Source: Numida meleagris | Taxonomy: Eukaryota; Chordata; Aves; Galliformes; Numididae | NCBI RefSeq assembly: GCF_002078875.1 | Contig: NC_034414.1 | Coordinates: 33,072,608 to 33,136,607 of the forward strand | DNA: 64,000 bases | Direction of reading: 5' to 3' | Part shown: in pieces, positions 36,059 to 50,030 of the stretch | How positions within the stretch are numbered: position 1 is the first letter of the stretch | Layout of the letters: every line of letters starts with the position of its first letter | Made by a program: the position numbers and the translations under genes | Notes under the pieces: generated by a model | Told to the model about the DNA's origin: nothing | The model's database searches: none | The model's input: only the letters and a program-made list of their open reading frames with translations

Positions 36059-39000
36059 ATCTAAAATGACATGATCACACACCACTTTCCCCTCAGCAAT
36101 GCCAACTTCAGTGCACCAGGTATATCTCTTCTGTGGCTGAATTAGTTTGCTCTCTTTTGGATAACTGTTCTTTTTGTTGGAGAATTTGAGAGATATTTAG
36201 AGTGGGAATGATAAGCACCCCTTCCCCAGCCTGGCCCCCTCTCCCTATTTCCTCCCCCCCAAAAAGAACAAAAGAGTCACTCTGGAGAATTGGGTTCTAT
36301 CCTTGACTCTGTTACATAGTTTTTGTTTAAAGTAACTTTGGGTGTCCACATGTGATTATTCATTTCTGAAGACGTAAGTTGTTTAAAACTTCATTTAGAA
36401 GCAAAAATGTGTGTTTTGTATACAAATGATTGCATTTATTGATAAAGTCTTTGTACATTTTTAAAAAACTATGTATCCAAATTTGCACAGAATTTTGAAT
36501 TCGTGTATCTGGATCTAAGAATACCAGCTCACTACAGTGGTACAAAGCTCAGTAATATTTGTAAAGAGCTACAAAAGCTATACAAATAGAAGAACTATAC
36601 AAGGAAGTGATTAATTGTGTTTTCAGAACAGAGACCAACTGATGTGCAGTAAATAAGACAGTACTACACATTTTTTCATGAAGACAAAGCAAAATAGGAA
36701 GTAGCTGTTCATACCTCAACTGCATTAGATGAAAAAAATTCCTATAGAAAGTAAATTAAATTTATAAAAGAATAGTTAAAAGCATATGAAAATGGTCTTA
36801 TTGATTTCCATACCTATTTTATTATACAAATCCAGATAATGTCTTCTTTTCAGCTCGTTTAAAATGTTAGCTAAGTGCAGAAAAATTATAGCAGATGGAG
36901 ATCTCGATTGATCATTCAAATGCCATAGAGCTCTCTACACTCTGCTTTAAAATCAATAATAGCAAAGTATAACCTAAATAAATCAAAAAGGATGTCTACT
37001 GCACAAAGTAACCTGAAGCACTTTAGTATCAAGCTGATTTTTGTGTCTGAAAATCATATCCCTTTATTTATCATGTGAAGAATGTTTATTAAAAGGTCTG
37101 TAAGGTAACATACCTATAATTTTAGTTATATAGTTCCTCTCCCACTATGAGCACTTCCCTTGATAGTTCAACAGTGTTTTTGAACCACTGCAGTGTTATG
37201 TCAGACCCTTTGACTCACGCAAATATGAAGCAATCCAAAGGAAATGATTGCAGTCTGATAGCACATGGACACATATGAAGCTCCTGAATTACATACCTTT
37301 GAATAAGACATAAATAAACGGGAAAACTATGTCTTGTCAAATAAACTCTTAGAATGGAGGGGTTGGGGATACTTGCAGGGTAGCTTGGCCTTATAAACTT
37401 TTAAACCTGCTTTGTAGAGAGAATCTCTTGTGACCATAAATTAAGGTCATGGTGTTATCAAAGGTTGTAGAGAACTAGACAGAAGCATCCTGTAATTGCT
37501 ACAGAAAATAGTTCAAAAAGGGTTATACATACCCCTGGCAGAAAAATATTTTCCAATCCCTCTATCAGATTTGTCTATTCTAGAACAATGATTAAAGCAT
37601 AGTTCTCTGGGGACTACAGTCATTTGTAGTGGCTTAATAGTCATTGTAATAAAGGAATAAAATATTTGTTCAGCTGGCAGGCATGTATTCTTGTGGTAAA
37701 TGGGGGATCTTCTGCAATGGTAGGAAGGAACTGATTCTTACAGTGAAAGAATGCTGCTGCAAATCCATAGGTGTGTTTTTTTCACACTGCAGGAGTCACC
37801 AAAGAAGGGTTTTTGAAGATGCATCCTATTTACCAGTCTACAATGCTAACACCATTTTGACAGGTGTGGTGCATCAACACAGTATTATAAGCTTAAGATA
37901 AATTATAGCATTCTTTTTCATCAAGCAGCAAACTGCAGTGGCGTATTGCACAAAGCTCAGTGTGTTCAGTCAGCAGGCATTTGTGCCTGCATCCTAAAAT
38001 AGAATGTCTTTCTGTGATGGGTTAATCCCTCTTTGGCTCTGATCCTGGGTAGATTACTAGTTATAGCATGCCATGAAAGACTGCTGTGTAAGGCAAATAT
38101 TTCACTTAAGTCACTTACCACATTCTCTGGACAACAGAAATTTATTTTGCATCTGCTAGAAATGGGATAATTTAATTGCCTTTGCTAAAATTTCCAACAT
38201 AATTTAATAATCATTTTTATCAGAATGTGATTTTTGTTAGAAGTTATCAGAACATTGTTAGTCCTGGTGCATTCTGAACAGCAGAGAGAAAAAATCAGAC
38301 TTTGATTTTGACTAGAAGTCCTAATCATTTTTTTTTTTCATAATTTAGAGCACAAAATGTGTTTGGTGATTATCTATCACTTTTTTTTTTTTTTTTTTAA
38401 ATTCTTGTAGTCTAAAATGTATGGCAAGACTGCAGTGATAACTGCGGTCTACTTTACATTCACCCAAAGGTCAATAAATATCAGAACTTGGCAAAGAAAT
38501 AACAAATATTCTTCAAACAATTCCCTGCAAGAAAAATGAGTTTATTCCAGTCGAGTTTATGTCTCTGTTTGAAGGACTTTTTTCACTGACATTCAGTTAA
38601 CTGAATTTTCCTGAAGTGAATGTATGTAGAAGCTTAGTGATAAATTTTAGGAAGTGCACACTATTATTTCTCTTAGTTTTAGTGCCAAGTTAGGCTGCAG
38701 TTGTAGTGCTTGATTTTTAAGATGGGCTATACAGTGATTTTTATCAAATGGTCCCACTTGAAATGTTCTAGCTTGGTACCCAAATCATTATCTTCATTTG
38801 CAAGTCAGCAAAATTCTGTTGTTTACAAATGCTTAAGCTTTCAGAGCTTAACATGTGGTCAGAGAATGGAAATGGCACTGTGCAATGGCCATAACTAATC
38901 AAATCTCCTAGATACTGTGTGGGAGATTTATGAAGAAATGTTGAGACATTAGAAAAAAAAAGACATTAATCAACCGAAATGAAAATGTCACATAAAAATT

Positions 39001-40261
39001 ATTGAGCTGCTATTTATAAAGATAACTCTTGAAGAAATTTATTTGTAAACATTTGTGAACAGAAAGAAGAAAAGCTTGTGAAAGAAACTAGTACTTGAAA
39101 TAAATGTGGGTAACTATAAGGAGCAGGAAGTATTTTTATTTTTAATTCTAATATTGTTGCTATATTTTCTCTTTGTTTCCCATTCTATTTAGGTTTTTGC
39201 TCAAGGTGGAGATGGACTGATTTAGAATATTTGTCAAAAAATACATAAATACAATGAGAACCCAAATCTACTTCTAAATGTGGTCAGTGTGTGTCTTCTG
39301 TACATAGAGCTGTGTTCATAGTACTAGAAAACTTTGAGGCCAAATAGTAGAGAGCTTTGACCCTGAAGGTATGCAGTCTTGTTTACTCAGATTAGACTGC
39401 ATAGAAAGTCTATGGCTGGCCGTGAAGACTGCAGGATTTCCAGGCTGAAGAGGCTCATATGGATGCAGCTGAAGCTTTGGTATGAAAAAGTCAGCTTTGT
39501 AAAAGAGGAAAATTAATAACTGAATAAACGCTCAAATTTTATTCCTTTTGGGTTTAAGAAAGTGGGGGATACTTTGCATGGGTGATTAATGATAGTGCAG
39601 TGATCACTTTTCAGGCCAACCCAGGCTCCATTTTAGACATCAAAAAACGGTTTATAAAGCACAGCAGTCTTCAAAAGTTTCTGTCAACAATCATTCTGAA
39701 AAAGAGATATAAAAAGTCAATGAAATCAGACCAGAGATGTATTTGGGAGAATGAGTGAACATGGTTGAAGTTCTGTTTTTCAAGGAAGATCAGGGAGTTC
39801 AAGGGTAAGTACAAGGCCACAGTACTAAATGCTGACATGGACTTTCCAAGGTTGACCAGAGTAGTTGTGCTAACGTCAATAAATTTGTGTCACACCTGTC
39901 AGAAGCTACAACATAATTGCTTTGAAGTTAGTCATATTGACATCCATGTACTCAGCAAACAGCAATTATAAACAGGTCTCTGCTCTCCCTGCTGGCAATT
40001 AGAATTATTTGTTCAATTTGTTGCTTTGCCTCAATTCTAGTTGATGTGACTTATGAGTGCTTAGCATATACTGGGAAAACAAAGGAGAGAAGTGACTGCT
40101 GATGGTCTGGCAGTAGTCCACAAATTGTGACCATATAAAGACAGACAAATATGAGGCTGGCAGTTGGGATGGAGTACAGGATTGTAGGGCGGGATTCTGC
40201 CAGTTGGCGTGGAAGCAGTAACACTGAAGTTAAAACATTAAGATTGTAAAGAAACCAAACT

Positions 40262-40301
40262 TTCCTTTTTTTTTCTTTTCTTTTTTCTTTTTTTTTTCCC
40301 T
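40262..40301. repeat. Polypyrimidine T/C tract
   Basis: This is a 40-base run of T broken only by single or few C. It is low-complexity; no adjacent exon supports reading it as a splice signal. Confidence 0.8.
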
Positions 40302-42415
40302 AGGACATGATAGCAAAAGTTTCTGTAACAGTTTCAGAGATTGCTGATTTTGCATTTACAAGATCAAAATTTAGTTACATTCATTTTGTAACACAGTGCT
40401 ATAATTAAAAAAAATATTCACTTTCAAAAAATACATATACATCTCAATATATTACATGGGAAATGAGGTAAATTAAGTTCATATGAACTTTGTTATTGCT
40501 AAGTTCACCCAGTATGCAGGTGATGACTTTAATTTTCCTAGCAGCAGATGTTCAGAAACTGGGAAACAGAAGCTGGCCAAGAAAGCTGCCTCAGCAGCAG
40601 TGTGGGTTATAAATTCAGCATGGACAATCTGTTCTTCAAAGCAGAGCTAAAGTGATTAAAAAGTTCATCAAGGTCACTTAGGAATACTATACAGGAGTGC
40701 TCCAAAGCACCAGCTGTCAGGACTGTCAAGTCTTGCTAATGAACAGTGGAATTTGTAGAAAATAATACTAATGCTAATTGAAACCTGAATAGCTTAGAAG
40801 CCAAGCAGGTCGTCGCTATTGATTCATATCCTATGGTAACGTCACCTACAGAGCATGCAATGATGCCTCTCTACCTATAGTAGTAGCTAATCCATTGCTG
40901 ATGCCATTCATACAAATATCTGGGAGGTCTGAAGCCCTCTTCAAGAGAGGTGTTCTGTTACTTTAGAGATGATGGATCACTTTTTGCTTTTGTAATAAAT
41001 CCTGAGCAGTAGCTCGGCCTCAGAAAAGGAGCAAAAAGTGCCCTGCCTCCAAGGACAGCTTACAATATGTTAGTTAGGATTTTGTCCAGGGGCTGGCATG
41101 GGTCTGAATAATCTCAAATAGAATGTAATTAATCTATTTCTCTTAGTTTCTGTTTTGGGGGAAGAAGTGGAGGTGTTTTTTATAAAATTTAATAGTTTTT
41201 AATTAGTTAATTTAATTAACTGCCTAATAGCAGTTGTGTCTTAGGTATGTGTGCCAGGTCTGATCTTACAGCTGAAAGAGGGATATGTAAATTCTGGACC
41301 TTTAAGTGCTAAATTGCCCTTAAATTGCAAATTATGGTCACATCTGTCTGCATAGGAGAACAAATCAGAACTCACCCTAGCTCTGGACCCGTGGTCCAAC
41401 TGCAGGCACGCAGCACTGAATTTAACTGAACAAGCCCCACTTCTTGGTTCAGGAATCTCTGAAACTCCATGGTACGTGTTCCCTATGCTCCTCGTTGAAT
41501 TCAGTTCCATTTTAAAATTAGAACTTAAATGCCATGTCTGAGTAGACTGTCTCTCAAGGGTAGCATGACACATGTAACAAGCATGATCAATTTCAATGCA
41601 GTTTGTAGACTTTGTTAAAGAGAGCAGCATTATCCCACAAACAGCATCCAAAACATTCAGAAAAGTTTTAAAGACCGCCAGTGAGGGCCTTGATAGTGTA
41701 GAAATTCAGGCAGTTTTTTTCTCAACTTTGACTTATGAAATTTCTTTAATTGAGTTTTGTGACATTTATCTCAGAAATACAGTAACTAAAAATCATAGCT
41801 TGTAAATGGTATTTGTGTAGATATGTAAAAGATCTACAGGAAGACCCTTTGAGTTTTGGGAATGTGAGCTTATTTCTACTACTGGTGCAGATCCTCAGAG
41901 TCACTTGTTAAGTTATTAAAACCAGAAACTTCTCATGTCACCAGCTGGACCTCCCTTTGTTACTTGTCACTGCTTTTACTGTGCTGACATAGCAAATAAG
42001 TTAATTTATTGGTAAGTTACAGTTTTCCAGATTTATGCTGTGTTGGAATATTCCCCATGGTATCTTTCTGCGCATATTTTGCAATTCAGCATCCTAAGGA
42101 AAATTCTCGAATTTGAATTGCAATTATTTTTAATTAACAAGCAATTAAGTATAAATATGGTCTGGTGAGTGTCACAGTTGTATTTATGGTCTTAAGTTTC
42201 AGTTTCACATTGTGAAGATAGTAAGGTTTGTTCATCAGCCAGATCTTGAAGCTGAGAATAGAATTTTTTAACTGAGATTTGCAATATATACTTTCCCTAT
42301 GTCAGGGCTAATCTTTACCAGCATATCAATAACAGCCTTCTAGTTGTTTTTACATTATTCTGACACTTCCTGAGAGTAGTTTTCATGAACTGTTTTTACA
42401 AAACACCAGCACATA

Positions 42416-42557
42416 GGATCATAGAATCATAGAACATCTTGGGTTGGAAGGAACTTTAAAGATCAAGGAGCTCCAACCTCCTGCTGTGGGCAGGGCTGCC
42501 ATCAACCAGATCAAGCTGCCCAGGGCCCCATGCAACCTGGCCTTGAATGCCTCCACA
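42416..42557 (-). mobile_element. CR1 LINE 3' end, 5'-truncated
   Basis: Read on the minus strand, it ends in the CR1 terminal repeat (ATTCTATGATCC) after CCAACCCAAGATGTT. The 142 bases cover the end of ORF2 and the 3' UTR. It retains AGGCATTCAAGGCCAGG (minus strand), useful for comparison with the 60.3-kb copy. No coding capacity. Confidence 0.93.
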
Positions 42558-44529
42558 TATGCCAAATATTGAACAAAATGAATAGAAATAGTTCAAGATT
42601 CAAGGAACTTAGGATTTAAATAGGGCAGTTCAGTGGATATTGAATGTTCCAAGTATGACCAGTGTAAGATCTTGTCTTTCCATTTTCACATCCATATTTT
42701 TAGGATAGCACAAAGAAAGTTACCATTCTTTAATACAAATGAGATGATCAAAATCATATTTATCGGAAAGATTTTGAAGATTTAATACCTCTATTAGTCC
42801 ATCTGCAGAGCCACCAGAAATCCTAAGATGGCCATGTGGACTGATTTCACTTTTAACATTCAACCACCATTGCTTTCTATTGTCCCAGAAATATGTAATT
42901 TGTGGGAAGCAGTCAGAAGCAGTGTTAAGACTGCTGCCTGAAGTCTAGCTTTCTGGTAAGGTAAGAATGCTGCAGAAACTGGAGATCTGCATGGCTGAGG
43001 AGTCTGTATGGAATGGTTAAAAATAGCTGTTGCACTGAATGAGACAGTTTTCATGTCAGGCTTATATAGGGCAGAGACTGCTAATGATTGTTGAAGCATG
43101 TATTTATAGGAAATTGACCATGTGGAAGCCTGGCCCAAATCACCTCCGTCCCTAGTATATACACAGAAATTACCTAGTGACTAGTAAACAAGTAATACTC
43201 GTGAATATTTTTCTTCTTTTAAAAATGACTTAATGGTTACAGATTTCCATTGAGAATGTCTTTAGCTGTTCAGTGAAGTGTCTTGTACTATATGAGCTGC
43301 ATAATAAGAATAGGTTTTGGAGCTGTTTGTTAGTGATATCTTACAATAAAAAATGTCTGACTTAAGAGCACAGACTTGTTCACAGAATAGTAATTTTATC
43401 ATAAAAATTTCTTTTCTGATGCTGTAAAGCCCTCACAATCTTTACTGTTCAAAATGATTAGGCAGGACACATACATTGTATAAATGCTGCATTTTTTGTC
43501 AGATTTTATTCTTGCTTCCTGTTCTGTTAAAAAATAAAAATGTAGCATGCAAATACAGAGATGATTATTTCCTACTTCAGCATTTTGAAAATTTGGTATA
43601 GAGTGGATGGTTAAAAAATGATAAAATGTTTGAAGTTCTTAATAATTCTCATTATGTATGTGTGAAAAATTTAGAAAAATGTTAGATAAATAGAATGAGC
43701 AATATTCTGTGAATTTTTGTTTCTATACTTTTCTTGTTGTTTGTTGTTTTTCTTTTACTAGAAGTGAATTGAATATTGATGAAGGAAAGGAAAATAAAGG
43801 TCAGAAAAGTCTATCTGTCTATACTTTGTTATCTTAGAGCATTCTGACAACATCTTGCAAAAATCACTAAAATGTATCATTAATTTACATTAACTTCTTA
43901 TCTCATATAGGCTTAGGTAGAATGGGAGTATGCTTAAGTTCTTTCTCAAATGTGAACGTGATAACTCATGTACAAAACAAAGCAAGTATTTGATCAGGAC
44001 TAATCAGTGAATGTTTATAAGAGTGTTACTAGTATACAATTCTGTTTGTCAGCTGTGACGAGAATGTTTTTATTTGCTGTAGTGTGTTCTATAAAGCCAG
44101 TCTATTTCAGAAATACAATCTCAATTTAACCTTCAAATAGTGAGTGTAATTACTTGATCCTTCAGGTATCAAAATCCTCAGACTACTTGGTCACATCTGA
44201 ACAGGAAAGAAATCCTGTAAAGATGCTGAAGTAAAATCCTAAACGATGCCTATATGAACTCTTTCACTGATTCTTTTGAACAAAATCTTCACTGACTCAT
44301 TAGATAGCGCAGTGGCAGCCCTACCCTACTTCGTGCAGAAGAAAAACACTACAAATGATGGAGGGAGAGAAGCTGGAGGAGAGTATTCTGCAGTCTAGCT
44401 TGAGTTTAATTTTTGGGATCCTTTCCTGCTGTTTAGAAGACTCCCGTTCTGTCAGTGAAGCTAATTAGGCACAACTGTTTAGACAAATTTGACACCCTTA
44501 CTAATGAAAGGAGATCATAATTTTAACTG

Positions 44530-44625
44530 CTTCTACTATTAATAACTTAGTATTTATAATTTTTATAAATTATTATTTATAATTATAATTTAAAATTATT
44601 TATAATTATTATAATGCTTATAGTA
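44530..44625. repeat. AT-rich imperfect repeat
   Basis: TTATAATT-like words repeat irregularly, almost without G or C. The tract is strongly self-complementary. Confidence 0.7.
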
Positions 44626-47600
44626 TTCTGAATTTGTAAAGCTATTGTGTGAATGTATTCTCTCAAAAATAGTTATTACTGTGACAGTAGATACTAAAAT
44701 AAGAAAAGAGTGCTCAGTACTGAGATCTATTTTGGAGTGGCTGTAGAAAGTTACTCCATTTTTCACATGTAAAGCTCTGCTGCTTATATTTATCTAAAGC
44801 ATATTTTTCAAGCAGGGCATAAAAGCCTTAATGACTTTCCACAGCTCCTTCATGGTGAGAGAAAGTTCAGAAGTGATATTCATCCAGCCTGCATGGATGA
44901 ATGAGAAAGGGTTTTCATGGATAAGCAGATGTTCAGTCTTATGTAGGATTTTGAATTTGATCATTCAAGGAAATGGCAAGAAATATTAACTTGTCAGGCA
45001 AGCCATTTCCCACCATGAGCAAAAAATACTGGAACCAACCCCTGAATTTGTTATTTTCACTACCGCAGAAGAGTCTCAAGATCTTCAATTCTATTTAGAT
45101 CATTTTGAAAACTGTTTACCTGAATAAACAGTGGAGGTGCCACTTCTCATTTTCAACATTTTGAAACTTGTCAAAACCCATAATTGGACATATGATCAGA
45201 AGGGAAAGAATCTCTGTAACAGAACAGAAGTAAGCTACTTTACAAAAATGTGGCAGAAATAAAGTGGTGTACCTATTGCTTAAGAATTTGCCACTTGAAG
45301 AAATGGATGAAGGAATACTTATAAAATTGAATGTTTCAGTAGGCCAGAAATAGGAGTTTAAACTTAAACATTTTGATGAATAATGAGTTAATAATAATTT
45401 ATTAATGATTCAAAGATCATGGCACACCCATTCCAGGGCAAGTGTAAGGTATTATTTTAAATAATATGTGAATGAGCAAACACACAGTCTACTAGATACT
45501 TTTCATTGAGATTCATATTTGGATTTCTAGATATTGATTGTACTTCACTGATATGCACTGTGTCTCAAAATTATATATGGTTAAATAATGTAATATTTTC
45601 AAAAATAGTCACCACATATATGCTTCTAAGTCTGTAGTTACTCTCCTAAACAAAAAAAAATGTATTTTGGCTTTAGATTTTGTTTTATACTAAAAGCAGA
45701 ATTTCCAAAATGGTCTATTTGAGTCCAGACCTCATATTTAATTTTTGGGTACAACAACCTAAGGAGTATATTAATGATTTGCAATGATTTTAATTTCCAT
45801 GTCATTATGAAAAGACGTTTTTTTTTAAGAAATGCATAAAATATTTTAGACCTTTAACGTAGAGGAGAAATAATTTGAAAATATCACCCTAGGTGTTTTT
45901 TTTTCAGGACTCCTAACATCACATTGACAGTGACAGAACTTAACTATCAAATATTTTCATTCTCAGTAACTTGTTCCTTGCACTATCCAAAAAGATGCTT
46001 CGTGGAGGATACAGGTTACTGTCTTTTACAGAATAACATGTACTGTAATGATCATTAATTGTAAAATTTTTAACATTCTTTAGAATAAAAACAAGCTATA
46101 AGTCACATCAGCAAGCAACTGTACAGATCCTGCCAACTTGTAGTCTAAAAGTCATTAATGGTTAGAAGACAGTGTAGAATAATAAAAAATTCAATAGCAC
46201 AGTCATTATAACTGAAGTGCCCAAAGCCTATATTTTTTATGTCTGTCTGGATAGTAATAAACAAACAAACATAAGACGAAATTAGGTTGATAAAGAACAA
46301 TGTCCCCACATTCCATTTAAGAAGGAAAAAGAAAAGAAAATGAGCAAGTTCCTTCTATTACCAAACTTTATCAGCTCTTCATTTAATTAATATACATACT
46401 ATGCATTTGGCCTAAACTAGATGAGTGACTGTTATACTGTAGGAGAAATAAAATCTGTCTGCATCATTAACCATGAAATTTTGTCTCAAGACTGTGAGTC
46501 ATTCAGTGTTTTGTTGCTTGAGCTCACTTTTCTGCCTGTCTGCATGTCTGAAACTGTGTGCTGATCTTAGGATGGCTATTTCAGCCAAAGCGAGCTTGCC
46601 AGGCTCCCTATTGAGCAAGGCTGTTAGGCAAGACAGCTGCATGATATTTGGTTTGGTTTGTTGACACAAAAATCCCTGAGTTCAGCTCTGATGGAAGACA
46701 GATAATGTAATGCCCTAGTGAAGTACTGGGAGCATACTTAGCATAGCAGATTTTGACCAGGGAAGAGTGCATGCATTCTAAATTGACAGAAAATCAGAGT
46801 CTTAGCAGTTCCTGCAGCTAATGGAAATCTGAATTATGCTTTGCCAATGAAGTCTGGAAAAAAAGATTAACAGAAGGAGGAAAAGAGTAGGAATATAAGT
46901 CTAGTGGATAACTAATCAAGGGAGAAGAGCAGAAAAGAATACAAATGTAGAAAATTTTCTTTGTGGCCTAACTGAAAGATATGCTTAATTTTTATGGATT
47001 TATTTAATTAAACAGATTTTTTCCAGTAAGTTGCACATCCAGAAAAAGTGTTTCTAATGACTATCTGCCCCAAAGGCATTAAATCATACTCAGATTTATT
47101 TTTGTGTTCCTAGCAGTGATAGAAACAATGAAGAAACGATAACAGTACTTACTACATATGAATATAACATTCCTGTCAGCATTTTCTTACTTAGAAAAGC
47201 CTAAATAAAGCTTATGGTTTCTGAAAGATTTCATTGTGAAATTCTCAATGATCATCTCTTCTTTCAATTCAAGGCTGAATTCCTCTATCTCTGTGAAAAG
47301 GTTTATGTCCAACAGAAAAAATATGTTGCCATTTTTGATATGGTACTTAATAAGTTACATGAAAATATAGAACAACATTCCAGATAAAATCCCTCCTACC
47401 ATAGAGTTTTGTTCTTTTTTTGTACTTATCTGTACAAGTCTTTATTGAATCTTTGGAGTTGCACACATAATCTGAGAATAGCTATATCTCTTTTAACATG
47501 TTTAAAATTGAATAGTAATTATGGTTTTTCTGTAACAGAACTGCAGTAATACAAGGTCTGGCTTATGTTTATTGAAACTTAAGTATATACTAACAAGAAA

Positions 47601-49073
47601 AAAATTTATATTAGTTCTGAGGACCTTCTGGAGCACATCTGTCCTGTAGAAAAAGTAGTATGTTCTACAAGCCCTCAGCAGGTGGATGCAGCAAACAAGT
47701 TGCAGGTCAGAGAAAGGAATGAAGGTGATAAATTAGCATCAAAAATACTAGCAATGTGAATTCCCAGGCAAGTAAAAACTTTCTGCATGGAGTTTACTGC
47801 TTTCTGGGTGTCTCATAGCAGAAAGGAATCTGAGGAGGAGCTAAGGGGAAGAAAAAATTACACTTTTACAGAATGCACTTAAAATGTGTATGCTAGATCA
47901 TAGACACATGATAAGAATGAGAATAACAGTGCATTCTTTCAGTACTTTTATGGTTAGAGGTTGTCTTAAATATATTGTGTCAAGAGGTTAGCTTTTTAAG
48001 TGTATGATTTTCCTTAGGTTTTTGAAGATTCATAGAAAAAAATTGCACGTCTCAGAATCACCAGTCCCCAGGGTGACTGTGCTCTTGCAGCCATGTTTGT
48101 GCAGAGAGGAGATCCTTGAACACTGCCCACCTCCTGTCTGTGCTCTGACAATGGCCCTAATGCAATCAGCCATGGAGGAGCCAGCATGCAGGGCAGAGCT
48201 GAGTCTCTCTGCCTGGGTACCAACTGAGCATGGAAGCTCAGAGGCCAGAGTGCACCAGGGAGAAAGCTGCCTCAGAAGCAAAGGGTTTAGTCTAGTTCTG
48301 AATATCTTGGATGTCAAGAGACTGGAGAAAGCATGGTTCAAGAGTGGGAGTGAAATTCCATTGTCAGCATTCATGAAAAACTGCTAGTGCTCTTAATAGT
48401 ATTCCTGGGGAATCAAAGCACCTGAATTGCATGTGCACCTGGCTTCTGTGGTTGGAATACTGGATGACTGCCCTTGAAAATCCTGCCTGGTTCATTAGCT
48501 ATCTGAGAGATGCCCAGAGTTTATATATTGAACATCACTGTAACTTTTGAACATAGGATCTGAAGGAAACCAGTTTCAATGAAGGCCATTCAAATTAACT
48601 GGAATGCAGTGTAGTGAGTACATTATTACTGCACAAAAGCAGTGAGCTGTGCACAAAACCAATATCTACAGCTTCAGTGAGAAACAATGGAAACATCTAT
48701 AAATGGTATAGCACAGAAGTTGCAATTACTCCTTTTACTCTATTTCTGTAACAGCTGAAGTATCAAAGACATTAATATGCTTAGCACATGAGTCATTCTA
48801 GATGTAGGCTAGATTTACCTAGATCACAGATGTATATTTCAGAAGATGAAGAAAAGAGATGCCACACTTGAGATTTAATTTTAACAGGAAAAAAAGCAGA
48901 CACAATGTTAAAGCATCATCTGTCTGGTCTGTTTGGATACTTAGAGACCTCTAGCTGCTGTGGTGTGTGAAAACCTGGGAAGAAAAAAGACTCCAGCAGG
49001 TAAACGGCTATACTATCCCACTTACTGATTTTATCCTTGCACTGATTTTTGTAGGTATTGGTGGTAAATGGCT

Positions 49074-49099
49074 AAAAAAAAAAAAAAAAAAAAAAAAAA
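49074..49099 (+). repeat. 26-A run
   Basis: This is an uninterrupted poly-A tract. No retrotransposed gene body is recognisable on its left. Confidence 0.9.
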
Positions 49100-49956
49100 G
49101 GAAAATTCCCTTTTCTCAAATCACTCAAAATCAACAATTTAAATTAAAAGAAGAACAGAAAAGATTGATTCTTATCAAAACAAATAGAGCATGTGAACAC
49201 AATCTGTGCTTTGAGAATGAATGGTTTAGCAAAGCCAGCATTTGCAAATTGGAAAATTTCAGTATAGCTCTCTCTCACCGCAGCCACACATCACCCTGCA
49301 CAGAGGTCTATCGTAATTAATACCTCACAAAATGAAACAACTAATGTAAGATTAAAATGATAGTAATTGTTCAGAAAACAAAAGAAAAGTCTTCTCCAGA
49401 GGCACAAGATTTCTCTTCACTATACTTCCATTTCTTGGGAAACATCCAGGCAGGGCACTGGACTTTTGCCTTGATGAATTTGGTCTATTCTCTGTTCTTT
49501 CTGGTTCAAGGTTTGAGTTGAGAATATGTTTTCCAATATTCATAGATTTGTATTAGTGTTCCAGTGCTCATAGTTGGAAAAGCAGCATTTGAGGTGACTT
49601 GCACAGTGAAGAGCTTAACTAGTTAGGATTTATATCCTGAATTGTACTAAGAAGAAAACTAAAAGCCAGAGTGTTTTGCTGAAGCACAAATTCCTGTTGA
49701 GCCTGTTGAAGCATTTCTTGTGTTCTGTTTCACACAAGCACTGTTTAGGTAGAGCATGTGCCAATTGGCCCAGCAATTTACGTCACAAGAGTCAGAAGTG
49801 CTAAAATCTGGGTAATGTTTTGCCAAATTTAGGTTAAACGTTGTCTTTTGTGTGTGTAACTATGTCTTAATGAAATAAATGACAGAAATTCTGTCTATCT
49901 CTAGATCCACTTCAGAGGGAATGTATAGTGAAGTGATTATCAGGAACAGACGTAGC

Positions 49957-50030
49957 AGGGGTCAGATCAAAGATCCACATGGCCCAGTATCCTGTCTCTG
50001 ATCAGATTCAATGGCAAATTCCTAGGGAAA
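49957..50030 (-). mobile_element. Ancient CR1 relic (amniote-wide type)
   Basis: A line beginning GGGGTCAGATCAAAGATCCA, then GGCCCAGTATCCTGTCTCTG, resembles the reverse complement of the 3' part of old CR1 copies common in turtles and crocodilians (GGTCCATCTAGCCCAGTATC type). It is strongly diverged. The comparison is from memory of that consensus, so it is tentative. Weak similarity may continue rightwards. Confidence 0.5.

Larger units (their letters stand above)
33831..42415. other. Gene-free AT-rich stretch
   Basis: No gene is supported. It contains A-rich sequence at 33880-33940, a short old CR1 tail near 36.0 kb, a T-run at about 38382-38398 and a polypyrimidine tract at 40262-40301. 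A minus-strand open frame of 136 codons (41241-41651) has no recognisable domain. Confidence 0.55.
42558..49956. other. Gene-free AT-rich stretch
   Basis: No gene is supported. An imperfect TAATTATA-type tract lies at about 44530-44625 and a 26-A run at 49074-49099. The block 48004-48387 is relatively GC-rich, with overlapping open frames of 127 codons (plus) and 114 codons (minus); neither resembles a known protein. Confidence 0.55.

Noticed and set aside
41241..41651. 136-codon minus-strand frame
   Set aside because: No recognisable domain; lies in ordinary AT-rich flank with no supporting signals.
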